The notes under the pieces are model-generated. The model saw nothing but the letters and a program-made list of their open reading frames with translations. It did not search any database and was not told the origin of the DNA. Below, in pieces: positions 8,726-17,030 of a stretch of DNA of 64,000 nt. A program made the translations under genes and the position numbers. The stretch comes from an uncultured Lachnospiraceae bacterium (lineage in GTDB: Bacteria; Bacillota; Clostridia; Lachnospirales; Lachnospiraceae). How positions within the stretch are numbered: the stretch's first letter is position 1; the number at the start of each line of letters is the position of its first letter. The stretch spans positions 1 through 64,000 of the forward strand of contig CADBFP010000001.1 in assembly GCA_902793995.1 (NCBI GenBank), given 5' to 3'.

Positions 8726-9142
8726 TTAATTGGCCTTGGTTTCGCAGTATAAGCAACGGTACACATTGTTCGCCCGGTCTGTGAGCTTGAAAATGTGATC
8801 CAGCTCCTGCTCAGTGGAAGTGATGCAGCGGGGATTTTTGCATTTGATCACATTCACCAGCCGGTTAGGCATTTCAATATTCCGCTTTTCCGAAAGCTTT
8901 TCGTCCTTGATGATGTTCACCGTGGCGCCGGGGTCCACAAAACCGATCACATCCACATCCACAGGGATATCCGCATCGATCTTAATAATGTCTTTCTTGC
9001 CCAGCTTGCCGCTGTGGACATTTTTGATGATGGCTACGGAGCAGTCCAGCTTGTCCAGGCCGAGGAGTTCGTAGAGCTTCATGCCTTTGCCGGCGGTAAT
9101 ATGGTCAATCACAATGCCGTTATGGATGGAATCAATGTTCAT
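8726..9142 (-). CDS. pyrI: aspartate carbamoyltransferase regulatory subunit
   Basis: This 138-residue protein is the PyrI regulatory chain, which binds nucleotides and joins PyrB trimers in aspartate transcarbamoylase. The allosteric N-terminal domain carries [11 protein letters not shown]. The zinc domain has four cysteines in the usual C-x4-C and C-x2-C spacing (CKNPRC and CLYC). It is slightly shorter than the roughly 150-residue enterobacterial form, mostly at the N-terminus. The start overlaps the end of pyrB by 11 bases, showing translational coupling. It is the last gene of the pyr operon. The presence of PyrI implies feedback control of the enzyme by nucleotides, which may matter because no transcription attenuator is visible. 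Confidence 0.95.
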   Translation of the reverse strand: MNIDSIHNGIVIDHITAGKGMKLYELLGLDKLDCSVAIIKNVHSGKLGKKDIIKIDADIPVDVDVIGFVDPGATVNIIKDEKLSEKRNIEMPNRLVNVIKCKNPRCITSTEQELDHIFKLTDRANNVYRCLYCETKAN

Positions 9143-10058
9143 TTTGGGCCTCCTTAAGTAATTTCAGAATCAGTGCCATGCGCATATATTTGCCGTTTAA
9201 GACCTGTTTGAAATAGCAGGCCCGGGGGTCATTGTCCACTGCCACGCTGATCTCGTTGACCCGGGGCAGGGGATGGAGGATGGCCAGGTCCGGCTTGGCA
9301 TTTTTCAGCTTTTCCATGTTCAGGATGTAGCTGTCTTTCAGGCGCAGATAGTCCTCTTCGTTGAAGAAACGCTCCCGCTGCACCCGGGTCATGTACAGGA
9401 TGTCCAGCTGCGGCATGGCCCCTTCCAGATCCGTGGTCTGCTCGTAGGGGATGCCCCGCTGCTGCAGCACATCCTTCTTCACATAAGAGGGAACCTTCAG
9501 CTCCTCCGGAGAGATGAGGACGAATTTGTTGCCGTTGTACCGGGACATGGCCTGGATGAGAGAGTGGACCGTGCGGCCGAATTTTAAGTCGCCGCAGAGA
9601 CCGATGGTGAGGCCTTCGAAGCGGCCCTTTTCCCGGTAGATGGTCAAAAGGTCTGCCAGGGTCTGGGTGGGGTGGCTGTGGCCGCCGTCGCCGCCGTTAA
9701 TCACGGGGATGGTGGCGTTCTGGGCCATTACATAGGCGGAACCCTCTTTCGGGTGGCGCACGGCGATGATGTCCGCATAGCAGCTGACGGTTTTGGCGGT
9801 GTCTGCCATGCTCTCGCCCTTGGCGGCGGAAGAGGTGCCGGCGCCGGTGACGCTGATGACGTTGCCTCCCAGCTCGTACATGGCGGCTTCAAAGCTCATG
9901 CGGGTCCGGGTGGACGGCTCGAAAAAGAGGGTGGCCAGCTTTTTGCCATGGCAGGCTTCGGCGTACTTCTGGGGGTTGGCGATGATGTCCATGGCCACGT
10001 CGATGAGCTCCTTCAGCTCATCCAGGGAAAGGTCGGGAATGTCGATGACGCTTCTCAT
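9132..10058 (-). CDS. pyrB: aspartate carbamoyltransferase catalytic subunit
   Basis: This 308-residue protein makes carbamoyl-aspartate from carbamoyl phosphate and aspartate. The carbamoyl-phosphate binding motif STRTRMSFE is present near residue 52, followed by AKGESMADT and the aspartate-side segment HPLPRVNEI. The length is standard. AGGAGG lies 5-6 bases before the ATG at 10058. It is separated from pyrE by 166 bases containing a composite palindromic repeat and overlaps pyrI by 11 bases. The enzyme is cytoplasmic. Confidence 0.97.
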   Translation of the reverse strand: MRSVIDIPDLSLDELKELIDVAMDIIANPQKYAEACHGKKLATLFFEPSTRTRMSFEAAMYELGGNVISVTGAGTSSAAKGESMADTAKTVSCYADIIAVRHPKEGSAYVMAQNATIPVINGGDGGHSHPTQTLADLLTIYREKGRFEGLTIGLCGDLKFGRTVHSLIQAMSRYNGNKFVLISPEELKVPSYVKKDVLQQRGIPYEQTTDLEGAMPQLDILYMTRVQRERFFNEEDYLRLKDSYILNMEKLKNAKPDLAILHPLPRVNEISVAVDNDPRACYFKQVLNGKYMRMALILKLLKEAQNEH

Positions 10059-10103
10059 GTTGTCCTCCTGTTTTATGTGAATTCTTGGTGTGCATGTTAT
10101 GGT

Positions 10104-10192
10104 GTCATCCTGAGCGAAGCCCGAAGGGCGAAGTCGAAGGATCTTATCCCTTCCTGCAATGCAGGGGGTTCTTCGCTTTGCTCAGGATGACA
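10104..10192. repeat. composite CATCCTGAGCGAAG palindromic element
   Basis: GTCATCCTGAGCGAAG at 10104-10119 is mirrored by CTTTGCTCAGGATGAC ending at 10192, forming a large inverted pair with an inner GAAGTCGAAGGATC segment. This is the fullest copy in the window of a repeat also seen at 14549, 29818 and 32497. It sits between pyrE and pyrB and may reduce downstream expression or stabilise mRNA. Confidence 0.7.
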
Positions 10193-10224
10193 GGACTTTG
10201 TGGGGGGGATTCCGGGGGAGGTTA

Positions 10225-10857
10225 TTATATCCAGCTCTCGTCCGCCGGGTTGGCCCGGAATTTCAGCAGCCGCTCCTTGTCCGCAGGGGCAATTTTTCCT
10301 TCCTGCAGCGCTACTTCGATGATGGTATCAAAGTCTGTGAGGGAAGTGTTTTCCACCTGGGCTGCCGCCAGACGGTCCAGGCCTTTTTGCATGCCGTAGG
10401 TGAAAAGGCTGACAATGCCCAGCACCTGGGCACCGGCGTTCCGCAGCACTTCCACCACCTCCAGCACGCTGCCGCCGGTGGAGATTAAATCCTCAATCAC
10501 CACCACCTTTTGACCGGCTTCCAGCCTGCCTTCGATTTGATTCTGGCGGCCGTGGTCCTTGGCGCCGCTGCGCACATAGCCCATAGGCAGGCCCAGCAGA
10601 TGGGCGGCGATGGCGGCATGGGCGATGCCGGCGGTGGCGGTGCCCATGAGAACCTGGGCCTCCGGGTACTTGGCGCGGATGGTTTCCGCCAGGGACTGCT
10701 CCACCAAAGCCCGCACCGCCGGGGCGGTGAGGATCAGGCGGTTATCGCAGTAAATAGGGCTTTTAATGCCGCTGGCCCAGGTAAAGGGCTCATCCGGCCG
10801 CAGGAACACGGCTCCGATATCTAAAAGTCCTTTAGCGATGGCTTGTTTGTTGTTCAT
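10225..10857 (-). CDS. pyrE: orotate phosphoribosyltransferase
   Basis: This 210-residue protein transfers phosphoribosyl from PRPP to orotate, giving OMP. The PRPP-binding loop VVVIEDLISTGGS is clear near residue 120. The N-terminal FTWASGIKSPIYCDNR and central RSGAKDHGRQNQIEG segments (the mobile loop) fit the family. The start has GGAGCC upstream and family-normal length. It lies between pyrF and pyrB in the pyr operon, separated from pyrF by a tandem-repeat region. Confidence 0.96.
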   Translation of the reverse strand: MNNKQAIAKGLLDIGAVFLRPDEPFTWASGIKSPIYCDNRLILTAPAVRALVEQSLAETIRAKYPEAQVLMGTATAGIAHAAIAAHLLGLPMGYVRSGAKDHGRQNQIEGRLEAGQKVVVIEDLISTGGSVLEVVEVLRNAGAQVLGIVSLFTYGMQKGLDRLAAAQVENTSLTDFDTIIEVALQEGKIAPADKERLLKFRANPADESWI

Positions 10858-10870
10858 AAATGGCTCCTTT

Positions 10871-11004
10871 ATTAGATTACGGGCTCATCTGGGGATGAGC
10901 CCCTACGGGGATGAGGCCCTACGGGGATGAGGCCCTACGGGGATGAGGCCCTACGGGAAAGCTGTCCACCTTCTGCGTAGGGGTCGATGCCCTCATCGAC
11001 CCGC
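10871..11004. repeat. 16-bp tandem repeat and GGGGATGAGCCCCTAC / TCGATGCCCTCATCGA palindromes
   Basis: CCCTACGGGGATGAGG is repeated in tandem from 10901 to 10958 (three full 16-base copies plus ten bases). It follows GGGCTCATCTGGGGATGAGC, and a palindrome GGGTCGATGCCCTCATCGAC comes at 10980-11001. The block fills the whole pyrF-pyrE gap. A sister element without the tandem copies lies between pyrD and pyrF (11736-11808). Confidence 0.75.
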
Positions 11005-11709
11005 CTATCTGACAAACTCTCTTACACATCTCCCGTATGCTTCCACCGGGTCTGCCGCCTGGGTAATGGGCCGGCCTACCACGATATAATCCGAACCCAG
11101 CTCCTTGGCCAGGGCCGGAGTGGTGACCCGTTTCTGATCCCCTTTATCGCCCTCCGCAAAGCGGATGCCAGGGGTCACGGTAAGGAACTCCTGCCCGCAG
11201 CGCCCATGCACCGCTGCCGCTTCCAGGGGCGAGCAGACAATGCCGTCCAGACCGGCGGATTTGGCATTCTCCGCATAGGAAAGCACCACTTCCTCCAGGG
11301 GCTTTTCAATCAGCAGATCCCGCTCCATCATGGCCTGGTCCGTAGAGGTCAGCATGGTGACGGCAATCAGTTTGGAGCGGCTGCCGTCCGGGCGGGTAAG
11401 GCCTTCCAGGGCCGCTTCCATCATGGACCGGCCGCCTCCGGCGTGGACATTCACCAGATCTACATCCAGGCGGGAGAGAGAGGCCATGGCCTTCTTTACC
11501 GTGTTGGGGATGTCATGGAGCTTTAAATCCAGAAAAACGGGATGCCCCAGGGCTTTGACGCGCCGCACCATATCCGGCCCCTCGGCATAGAAGAGCTCCA
11601 TGCCGATCTTCACAAAGGGCTTTTGGGATAGGGGGGCAAAGCGGTTTAAAAAACCCAGGGTGGTCCGGCCGTCTGCAAAATCGCAGGCGATGATAACATG
11701 GTGGTTCAT
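11005..11709 (-). CDS. pyrF: orotidine-5'-phosphate decarboxylase
   Basis: This 234-residue protein converts OMP to UMP. The N-terminal IIACDFADG and the catalytic block FLDLKLHDIPNTV (Lys/Asp array) are diagnostic of the short PyrF family. VTPGIRFAEGDKGDQKRV and VVGRPIT near the C-terminus form the phosphate-binding end. I use the ATG at 11709, preceded by AAGGAAT; the upstream extension to 11742 lies in repeat DNA. The stop codon sits directly against the palindromic element at 10980-11004. Confidence 0.95.
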   Translation of the reverse strand: MNHHVIIACDFADGRTTLGFLNRFAPLSQKPFVKIGMELFYAEGPDMVRRVKALGHPVFLDLKLHDIPNTVKKAMASLSRLDVDLVNVHAGGGRSMMEAALEGLTRPDGSRSKLIAVTMLTSTDQAMMERDLLIEKPLEEVVLSYAENAKSAGLDGIVCSPLEAAAVHGRCGQEFLTVTPGIRFAEGDKGDQKRVTTPALAKELGSDYIVVGRPITQAADPVEAYGRCVREFVR

Positions 11710-11735
11710 AGGATTCCTTTCTTTTGCTGGCGGCG

Positions 11736-11808
11736 GGCGCATCTGGGGATGCGCCCCTACGGGGAGTTGTTTCCTTTCTCGTAGGGGTTGATGCCCTCAT
11801 CGACCCGC
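11736..11808. repeat. palindromic element overlapping the pyrD stop codon
   Basis: GGGGATGCGCCCCTAC and TAGGGGTTGATGCCCTCATC mark the same family as 10871-11004. The end of pyrD (reading GGTCGATGA on the minus strand) lies inside the element, so the repeat supplies the last residue and stop codon of PyrD. Confidence 0.65.
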
Positions 11809-12708
11809 TATTGTCACTGTCTTTACTTCTGTAAAACCGTACTGCTCCATCACTTTCGGCAGTTCTTCAATAATTTCCTTGCAGGCGGCGGGATTGATCA
11901 GATTGGCGCTGCCCACCTGCACGGCGGTGGCGCCGGCCGTCAGCATTTCCAGCACATCCCGGGCGGAGCTGACGCCTCCCAGGCCGATGACGGGGATGCG
12001 AACCGCCTGGGCCACCTGATATACCATCCGCAGGGCGATGGGGAAAACCGCCGGGCCGGAGAGGCCGCCGGTGGTATTGGCCAGGAGGGGCTGCCGGGTT
12101 TTCAGGTCAAAGCGCATCCCCAGCAGGGTGTTGATGAGGGAGAGACCGTCGGCCCCCGCCTCTTCACAGGCTTTGGCAATGCTCACGATATCCGTCACAT
12201 TGGGGGTGAGCTTGATGATTACCGGCTTGGTGGTGACGGCTTTTACCGCTCGGGTGACGGCCGCCGCCGCCTTCGGGTCCGTGCCGAAGCTCATGCCGCC
12301 GCCGTGAACATTGGGGCAGCTGATATTGATTTCCAACCAGCCGATTCCCTCTTCCTTGTCCAGCCGCCGGGCCACTTCCGTATATTCCTCCAGGGAAAAG
12401 CCGCTGATATTGGCCATCACCGGCTTGTGAAAGACCTGTCGCAGCAGGGGCAGTTCCTCGGAAATCACTTTGTCCACCCCGGGATTCTGCAGTCCTACGG
12501 CGTTTAAGAGGCCGGCGGGGCACTCCGCAATGCGGGGAGTGGGGTTCCCGAAACGGGGCTCCAGGGTGGTGCCCTTAAAGGAAAAGGTTCCCAGGATATT
12601 GATATCGTAATGCTCCGCCATTTCGTAGCCGTAGCCGAAGGTGCCGGAGGCGGGAATCACGGGATTGTCCAGCCATATGCCGCACAAATTGACGTTCATA
12701 TTCACCAT
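11797..12708 (-). CDS. pyrD: dihydroorotate dehydrogenase, class 1B catalytic subunit
   Basis: This 303-residue protein oxidises dihydroorotate to orotate using FMN, passing electrons to PyrK. Typical segments are NPVIPASGTFGYG at the start, EINISCPNVHGGG with the catalytic cysteine of class 1 enzymes, and GLGGVSSARDVLEML near the FMN phosphate site. The partner pyrK lies immediately upstream, which identifies class 1B. I choose the ATG at 12708: GGAGG is 7 bases upstream and the start overlaps the pyrK stop (ATGGTGA). The C-terminal end falls in a palindromic repeat. Confidence 0.95.
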   Translation of the reverse strand: MVNMNVNLCGIWLDNPVIPASGTFGYGYEMAEHYDINILGTFSFKGTTLEPRFGNPTPRIAECPAGLLNAVGLQNPGVDKVISEELPLLRQVFHKPVMANISGFSLEEYTEVARRLDKEEGIGWLEINISCPNVHGGGMSFGTDPKAAAAVTRAVKAVTTKPVIIKLTPNVTDIVSIAKACEEAGADGLSLINTLLGMRFDLKTRQPLLANTTGGLSGPAVFPIALRMVYQVAQAVRIPVIGLGGVSSARDVLEMLTAGATAVQVGSANLINPAACKEIIEELPKVMEQYGFTEVKTVTIAGR

Positions 12709-13433
12709 CCCAGAACCTCCCGGTGAAAGACAGGCCCGTCCTTGCAGACCCGTTTCGGGCCCCGGGCCGTTTGGATGCTGCAGCCCATGCAGGCTCCGAA
12801 GCCGCAGCCCATGCGCTCCTCCAGGCTCAGCTGCCCGGGAGCTTCCGTGGCCCGGCAAAGGGCCTTCAGCATAGGCAGGGGGCCGCAGGCGTAAAAATGC
12901 GTGAAGTCCTTAGGCAAATGATCTGTCACAAAGCCTTTTTGCCCCCGGCTGCCCTCCAGGGTCACCAGGGTGGTTTCCGCCCCCAGGGCGGTAAATTCCG
13001 CCTCATAAAAGCATTCGGCGGCGGTATTAAAGCCCAGCAGCACCCGGGGGGTGATACCCTGCCGGAGCAGTTCTTTGGCCAGGAAATACAGAGGCGGAAT
13101 CCCGGCGCCGCCGCCGACTAAAAGGGGCGCCCGGCCGGCTTTTTCTAAATCATATCCGCGGCCCAGACCCGTCAAAACGTCCAATGAATGCCCCGGGGGC
13201 AGTTCCGAGAGAACCCGGGTGCCTTCTCCGACGCTTTTGTAAATGAGGGTCAGCACCCCGCCTGCCGCGTCGCAGACGGAAATGGGGCGGCGCAGGAAAA
13301 AGCCGGGAATCTGGAGATTCACAAACTGGCCAGGGGCCAGGGGCTCTGCCGGATCCAGTCCCGCCAGCTCCAGGCGGAAGACGCCGGAGGCCAGGGGGGT
13401 ATTATGAAGGATGGTAAGGGTTTGCTGGGTCAT
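12702..13433 (-). CDS. pyrK: dihydroorotate dehydrogenase electron-transfer subunit
   Basis: This 243-residue protein is the FAD and 2Fe-2S subunit that moves electrons from PyrD to NAD+. The flavin motif RRPISVCDA and the nucleotide motif LLVGGGAGIPPLYFLAKEL are present. The C-terminal cysteine cluster GCGFGACMGCS plus a later Cys in KRVCKDGP gives the PyrK 2Fe-2S pattern. I use the ATG at 13433, whose A is shared with the pyrC stop codon (TAATG), indicating coupling. It overlaps pyrD by 7 bases at the other end. Confidence 0.95.
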   Translation of the reverse strand: MTQQTLTILHNTPLASGVFRLELAGLDPAEPLAPGQFVNLQIPGFFLRRPISVCDAAGGVLTLIYKSVGEGTRVLSELPPGHSLDVLTGLGRGYDLEKAGRAPLLVGGGAGIPPLYFLAKELLRQGITPRVLLGFNTAAECFYEAEFTALGAETTLVTLEGSRGQKGFVTDHLPKDFTHFYACGPLPMLKALCRATEAPGQLSLEERMGCGFGACMGCSIQTARGPKRVCKDGPVFHREVLGW

Positions 13434-14662
13434 TATTGTCCCTCGTAAGCGATTTGCCCTCCGGCTACGGTGAGCAGGCATTTTCCCTGGACAAGCCGGC
13501 CTTCGAAGGGGGTGGACTTGCCTTCGGAAAGGAAGTCTTTCGGGTCAATGGGGTAGGTGGCCTCCAAATCCCAGAGGGTATAGTCATCGTTCTTTAGGGG
13601 CAGGCCGAAGCGCCGGCGGGGATTCACCGCCATGAGTTCTATCAAGCGTTCCAGAGTGATGATCCCCTTCAGCACCAGCTCGGTATACAGCAGGGGAAAA
13701 GCGGTTTCCAGGCCTACAATGCCGAAGGCGCTTTTCTCCAGGCCCCGGGCCTTTTCCTCTGCCGAATGGGGGGCGTGGTCCGTGGCAATCATATCGATGG
13801 TGCCGTCCAGAATTCCCTCCAACAGTGCCTCCCGGTCTGCCCGGCTCCGAAGGGGCGGGTTCATCTTAAAGCGGCCCTCCTCCTGCAGATTTTCGTCGCA
13901 GAGCAGGAGATAATGGGGGGCCGTTTCGCAGCTCACATTGATGCCCTCTTTCTTGGCCTGGCGCACCAGCGCCACGCTTTCTTTGGTGGAAATATGGCAG
14001 ATATGATAAGCGCAGCCCGTTTCCCGTGCCAGCCGGATATCCCTTTTGATGGGCCCCCACTCGCTTTCGGAGGAGATGCCCCGGTGGCCATGAGCCGCCG
14101 CATAGACCCCGTCGTGGATATAGCCGCCGTGAAGCAGGCTTTCGTCCTCGCAATGGGCCGCCAGAATCTTCCCCAGGCCGGCGCAGCGCTCCATCAGGCT
14201 CCGCATCATGGCTTCGCTCTGGACGCCCTTGCCGTCATCGGAGAAGGCGATCACATACGGGGCCATGGCTTCCAGATCCGCCCCTTCCCGGCCCAACTCG
14301 CCTACGGTCAAAGCGCCGTAGGGCAGCACCTGCATGCAGGCGCCCTGCCGGATCAGATCCAGTTCTTCCTGCAAATGAGGCAGGCTGTCCGGCACCGGAT
14401 TTAAATTGGGCATGGCGCAGACCGTGGTATAGCCCCCCCGGGCCGCCGCCCGGGAGCCGCTTAGAATGGTCTCCTTATAAGAAAAACCCGGTTCGCGGAA
14501 GTGCACATGCACATCACAGAAACCGGGGAAAATGATGAAAGAGTGATGGGATCCTTCGCTTCGCTCAGGATGACACGGAAAAAGGCCGGAATGCTTGGAT
14601 AAAATTGAAATATCAGGGGTAAAATCCGGGTACAAATGACTTTTGAACACAGTTAGATTCAT
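13433..14662 (-). CDS. pyrC: dihydroorotase with a repeat-derived N-terminal segment
   Basis: This 409-residue zinc amidohydrolase makes dihydroorotate from carbamoyl-aspartate. The metal motif is PGFCDVHVHFREPG (His52, His54), followed by HICHIS, CETAPHYL and IATDHAPH, so the catalytic part is complete. The N-terminus is odd: residues 30-38 read CHPERSEGS, the translation of a CATCCTGAGCGAAG-type palindrome (14549-14574) inside the gene. Family members normally have a small beta-sandwich segment ending in 'vvPGF' here. The start at 14662 is supported by GAGG and a strong promoter. It is the first gene of the operon. The insertion is in frame, and whether stability or activity is altered is unknown. 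Confidence 0.93.
   Translation of the reverse strand: MNLTVFKSHLYPDFTPDISILSKHSGLFPCHPERSEGSHHSFIIFPGFCDVHVHFREPGFSYKETILSGSRAAARGGYTTVCAMPNLNPVPDSLPHLQEELDLIRQGACMQVLPYGALTVGELGREGADLEAMAPYVIAFSDDGKGVQSEAMMRSLMERCAGLGKILAAHCEDESLLHGGYIHDGVYAAAHGHRGISSESEWGPIKRDIRLARETGCAYHICHISTKESVALVRQAKKEGINVSCETAPHYLLLCDENLQEEGRFKMNPPLRSRADREALLEGILDGTIDMIATDHAPHSAEEKARGLEKSAFGIVGLETAFPLLYTELVLKGIITLERLIELMAVNPRRRFGLPLKNDDYTLWDLEATYPIDPKDFLSEGKSTPFEGRLVQGKCLLTVAGGQIAYEGQ
14549..14574. repeat. CATCCTGAGCGAAG palindrome inside pyrC
   Basis: The element GGATCCTTCGCTTCGCTCAG and the following GATGACA form a short copy of the repeat seen at 10104-10192. On the minus strand it is translated within PyrC as CHPERSEGS, without breaking the frame. 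Confidence 0.7.
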
Positions 14663-14710
14663 AATAACCTCGCCTTGCCGATATCTCGTATCGTCTTAAA
14701 GACCGTGGTT

Positions 14711-14739
14711 AGTCTATCACAGGAATCAGGCCTTGTCAA
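14711..14739 (-). promoter_or_regulatory. sigma-A-type promoter of the pyr operon
   Basis: On the minus strand TTGACA (14739-14734) and TAGACT (14716-14711) are separated by exactly 17 bases. The predicted start leaves only about 40 bases of leader before pyrC. That leader can form the small hairpin CGATA-CGAGA-TATCG but is too short for the usual PyrR anti-terminator/terminator pair. Confidence 0.8.
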
Positions 14740-14791
14740 ACGGAAAAAGCCGGGAATAGAATAAAAAATATAAGAAAAAATGCGGGACCCG

Positions 14792-14800
14792 TGCTATAAT
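14792..14800 (+). promoter_or_regulatory. extended -10 promoter for the hydrolase operon
   Basis: TGCTATAAT is a perfect extended -10 element (TGnTATAAT), diverging from the pyr promoter. Its last bases include the ATG of a possible upstream start at 14799, which argues that translation begins later, at 14850. Confidence 0.6.
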
Positions 14801-14849
14801 GCAGATAGTCTGTTTTGATGAAAGAGAAGGATTTGAAGGAGAAACCCCT

Positions 14850-15752
14850 ATGCCGCAAATGCCCGATAAAATGATACCCATCCTGCGCAATGCCATGCGC
14901 ATGTTCCGGGATGATAATGAAATCATGGACCCCATCAAGGCGGAACGGATGCTGATGGGCCTTTCCGGCGGCATCATGGAGCATTTGGTGGAGGGCCGGG
15001 TCAAGCGGGAGGATGTTTTCCTCCATGAATTTAAGGCCGCCCTGCTCAGGCCCAGCCGCCGGCTGATACCCGGAACGGTGCTTTACCTCCACGGCGGCGG
15101 TTATTGCACCGGAGGCCTGGAGTATGCCACTTGGTTCGGTAAGCTGATTGCCGCCACCGTAGGGGCCCGGACCTTATGCCCGGCTTACCGCCTGGCCCCG
15201 GAGCATCCCTTCCCGGCGGCGCTGGAGGATGCCCTGAAGGCCTATCGCTATCTTCTGGAGAGATATCCGGAGGAGAAGATTACCTTGATGGGAGAATCCG
15301 CCGGCGGCGGCCTTTGCTTTGCCCTCTGTCTGAGATTGAAGGAAGAGGGGCTGCCCCAGCCGGAAGGAGTGGTGGCGGCTTCTCCCTGGACGGATCTGAC
15401 CCTCTCCGGGGCATCTTACGAGATAAACCGGGAGAAGGATCCTTCCCTGAACCGGGAAAAACTGGTGATTTTTGCGGACAGCTACGCCCGGGAGACTGCC
15501 ACGGATTTCCCCTTGTGTTCCCCTCTCTTCGGGGATCTGTCCGGGCTGCCGGAGAGCCGTATTTATGTGGGGGGGCACGAAATCCTGCTGGATGATTCCG
15601 TAAAAATGGCGGAGGCCCTCCTGAAGGCCGGCTGCGCCGTCAGCCTCACGGTGGCGGAGGAGATGTGGCATGTGTATTTGTTTTATAATCTGCGGAAATT
15701 CCGGGGACATATCCTGGAAATCGCGGATTTCTTAAGGAGCAAACTGGCATGA
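14850..15752 (+). CDS. alpha/beta hydrolase (hormone-sensitive-lipase-like esterase)
   Basis: This 300-residue protein has the HSL-family oxyanion motif HGGGY (residues 81-85) and the nucleophile elbow GESAGGG (Ser150). The C-terminal MWHVY supplies the likely catalytic His, and an Asp-containing segment (ILLDDSV) precedes it. Such enzymes cleave short-chain esters or lactones. I take the ATG at 14850, 8 bases after GGAG, because the earlier ATG overlaps the -10 box. Its stop overlaps the next start (ATGA), so it is coupled to the acyltransferase-like gene. No signal peptide is visible. The substrate is unknown. Confidence 0.85.
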   Translation: MPQMPDKMIPILRNAMRMFRDDNEIMDPIKAERMLMGLSGGIMEHLVEGRVKREDVFLHEFKAALLRPSRRLIPGTVLYLHGGGYCTGGLEYATWFGKLIAATVGARTLCPAYRLAPEHPFPAALEDALKAYRYLLERYPEEKITLMGESAGGGLCFALCLRLKEEGLPQPEGVVAASPWTDLTLSGASYEINREKDPSLNREKLVIFADSYARETATDFPLCSPLFGDLSGLPESRIYVGGHEILLDDSVKMAEALLKAGCAVSLTVAEEMWHVYLFYNLRKFRGHILEIADFLRSKLA

Positions 15753-17029
15753 ACCGGCCCTGGTTGCGTTTGGATAATGCGGCTCTGATTTTCCCGGCGG
15801 TGCGCAATTCCCGCTGGGTCAATACCTTTCGCCTTTCGGCGGACCTGAAGGATCCGGTGGATCCCGGGGTGCTGCAGCAGGCAGTGGAGGATTTGATGCC
15901 CCGCTTTCCTTCCTTTTATCTGCGGCTGGGCACCGGCCTGTTCTGGTATTTCCTGGAGGAAGTGAAGGAAGTGCCCAAGGTGCGGCCGGAATACGCTTAC
16001 CCCCTGACCCATATGAGTGTGAAGGAGCAGAGGCGCTGCTGCTTTAGGGTGCTGTACCACGAAAAGCGGGTGGCGGTGGAGTTTTTCCATGTGCTGACGG
16101 ATGGCAGCGGCGCTCTGATTTTCTTCAAAAATCTGCTGGCCCAGTATATCTGGCTGCGCTACGGGGAAGCGGCCCCCCTGGAAGAGGGCCTTGTGGATTT
16201 AAAGGAGGAGCCCCGGGAGATAGAGCTGAAGGACGCCTTCCAGCGCTGCAGCGGTCAATATCCCATGAGCCGCCGGGAGCCCACCGCTTACCGTTTAAAA
16301 GGCCGGCCGGACCCCGGGGGCATCATTCATGTCATCACCGGAATTATCAAAACCGAGGATCTGCTGGCGGCGGCTAAGGCCAGAGGCGTTACGGTGAACG
16401 CCCTCTTGTCTGCCGTGATGATGGATACCATTGCGGAGATCCAGGCGGCCCATATGCCCCGGCATCTCTGGAAACCAGTGAAAGTGACGGTGCCCATCAA
16501 TCTGCGGACGGTTTTTCAGACGGAGACCTTCCGGAATTTCTCCCTGGTGCTGAATATCGGCGTGGACCCGAGGCTGAAGGATTACAGCTTGGAGGAGCTT
16601 TGCCGGGAGTATAAAAACCAGATGGCTCTGGAGGCGGTGCCGGAGAAAATGGCGGCCCGGATTGCCGCCAATGTGCTGCCCCAGTGGGCGCCCCTGATGC
16701 GGGCGGCACCTTTGTTTCTGAAAAAGATTGCCCTGAAAATGATTTATAACCGGGTAGGGGAACGGAAGGGCTGCATCAATATTTCCAATATGGGCCGGGT
16801 GAAGCTGCCGGCGGTGATGGAGTCTTACGTGGAACGGCTGGATTTGATGATCGGGGTGCAGTACACCTATCCCAACAACTGCGCCGTGGTCAGCTACGGC
16901 GATAAAACCTGCATCAATATCGTGCGGAATATTCAGGAAACGGAATTGGAACGGCGCTTTTTCACCAGACTGGTGAAGCTGGGCATCTCGGTGCGGATCG
17001 AGTCCGGGGAGAAGGAAGAGGAGGCCTAA
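15749..17029 (+). CDS. condensation-domain-like / alcohol acetyltransferase-type protein
   Basis: This 426-residue protein looks like the chloramphenicol-acetyltransferase/condensation fold. The key motif is FFHVLTDGSGA, which gives H-x3-DG with His114, Asp118 and Gly119. The C-terminal half includes NISNMGRVKLP, typical of condensation-like alcohol acetyltransferases. The preceding alpha/beta hydrolase overlaps it by 4 bases and the zinc-ribbon membrane protein follows with no real gap, so the three form one operon. I infer a role in making or remodelling an ester, possibly cell-envelope linked. It is not a full NRPS: no carrier or adenylation domain is present. Confidence 0.7.
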   Translation: MNRPWLRLDNAALIFPAVRNSRWVNTFRLSADLKDPVDPGVLQQAVEDLMPRFPSFYLRLGTGLFWYFLEEVKEVPKVRPEYAYPLTHMSVKEQRRCCFRVLYHEKRVAVEFFHVLTDGSGALIFFKNLLAQYIWLRYGEAAPLEEGLVDLKEEPREIELKDAFQRCSGQYPMSRREPTAYRLKGRPDPGGIIHVITGIIKTEDLLAAAKARGVTVNALLSAVMMDTIAEIQAAHMPRHLWKPVKVTVPINLRTVFQTETFRNFSLVLNIGVDPRLKDYSLEELCREYKNQMALEAVPEKMAARIAANVLPQWAPLMRAAPLFLKKIALKMIYNRVGERKGCINISNMGRVKLPAVMESYVERLDLMIGVQYTYPNNCAVVSYGDKTCINIVRNIQETELERRFFTRLVKLGISVRIESGEKEEEA

Positions 17030-17030
17030 A

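Noticed and set aside
14549..14662. Frameshift or pseudogene at the pyrC N-terminus
   Set aside because: The frame is continuous, the start has a promoter and ribosome site, and all catalytic motifs follow; the odd residues are explained by an in-frame repeat.
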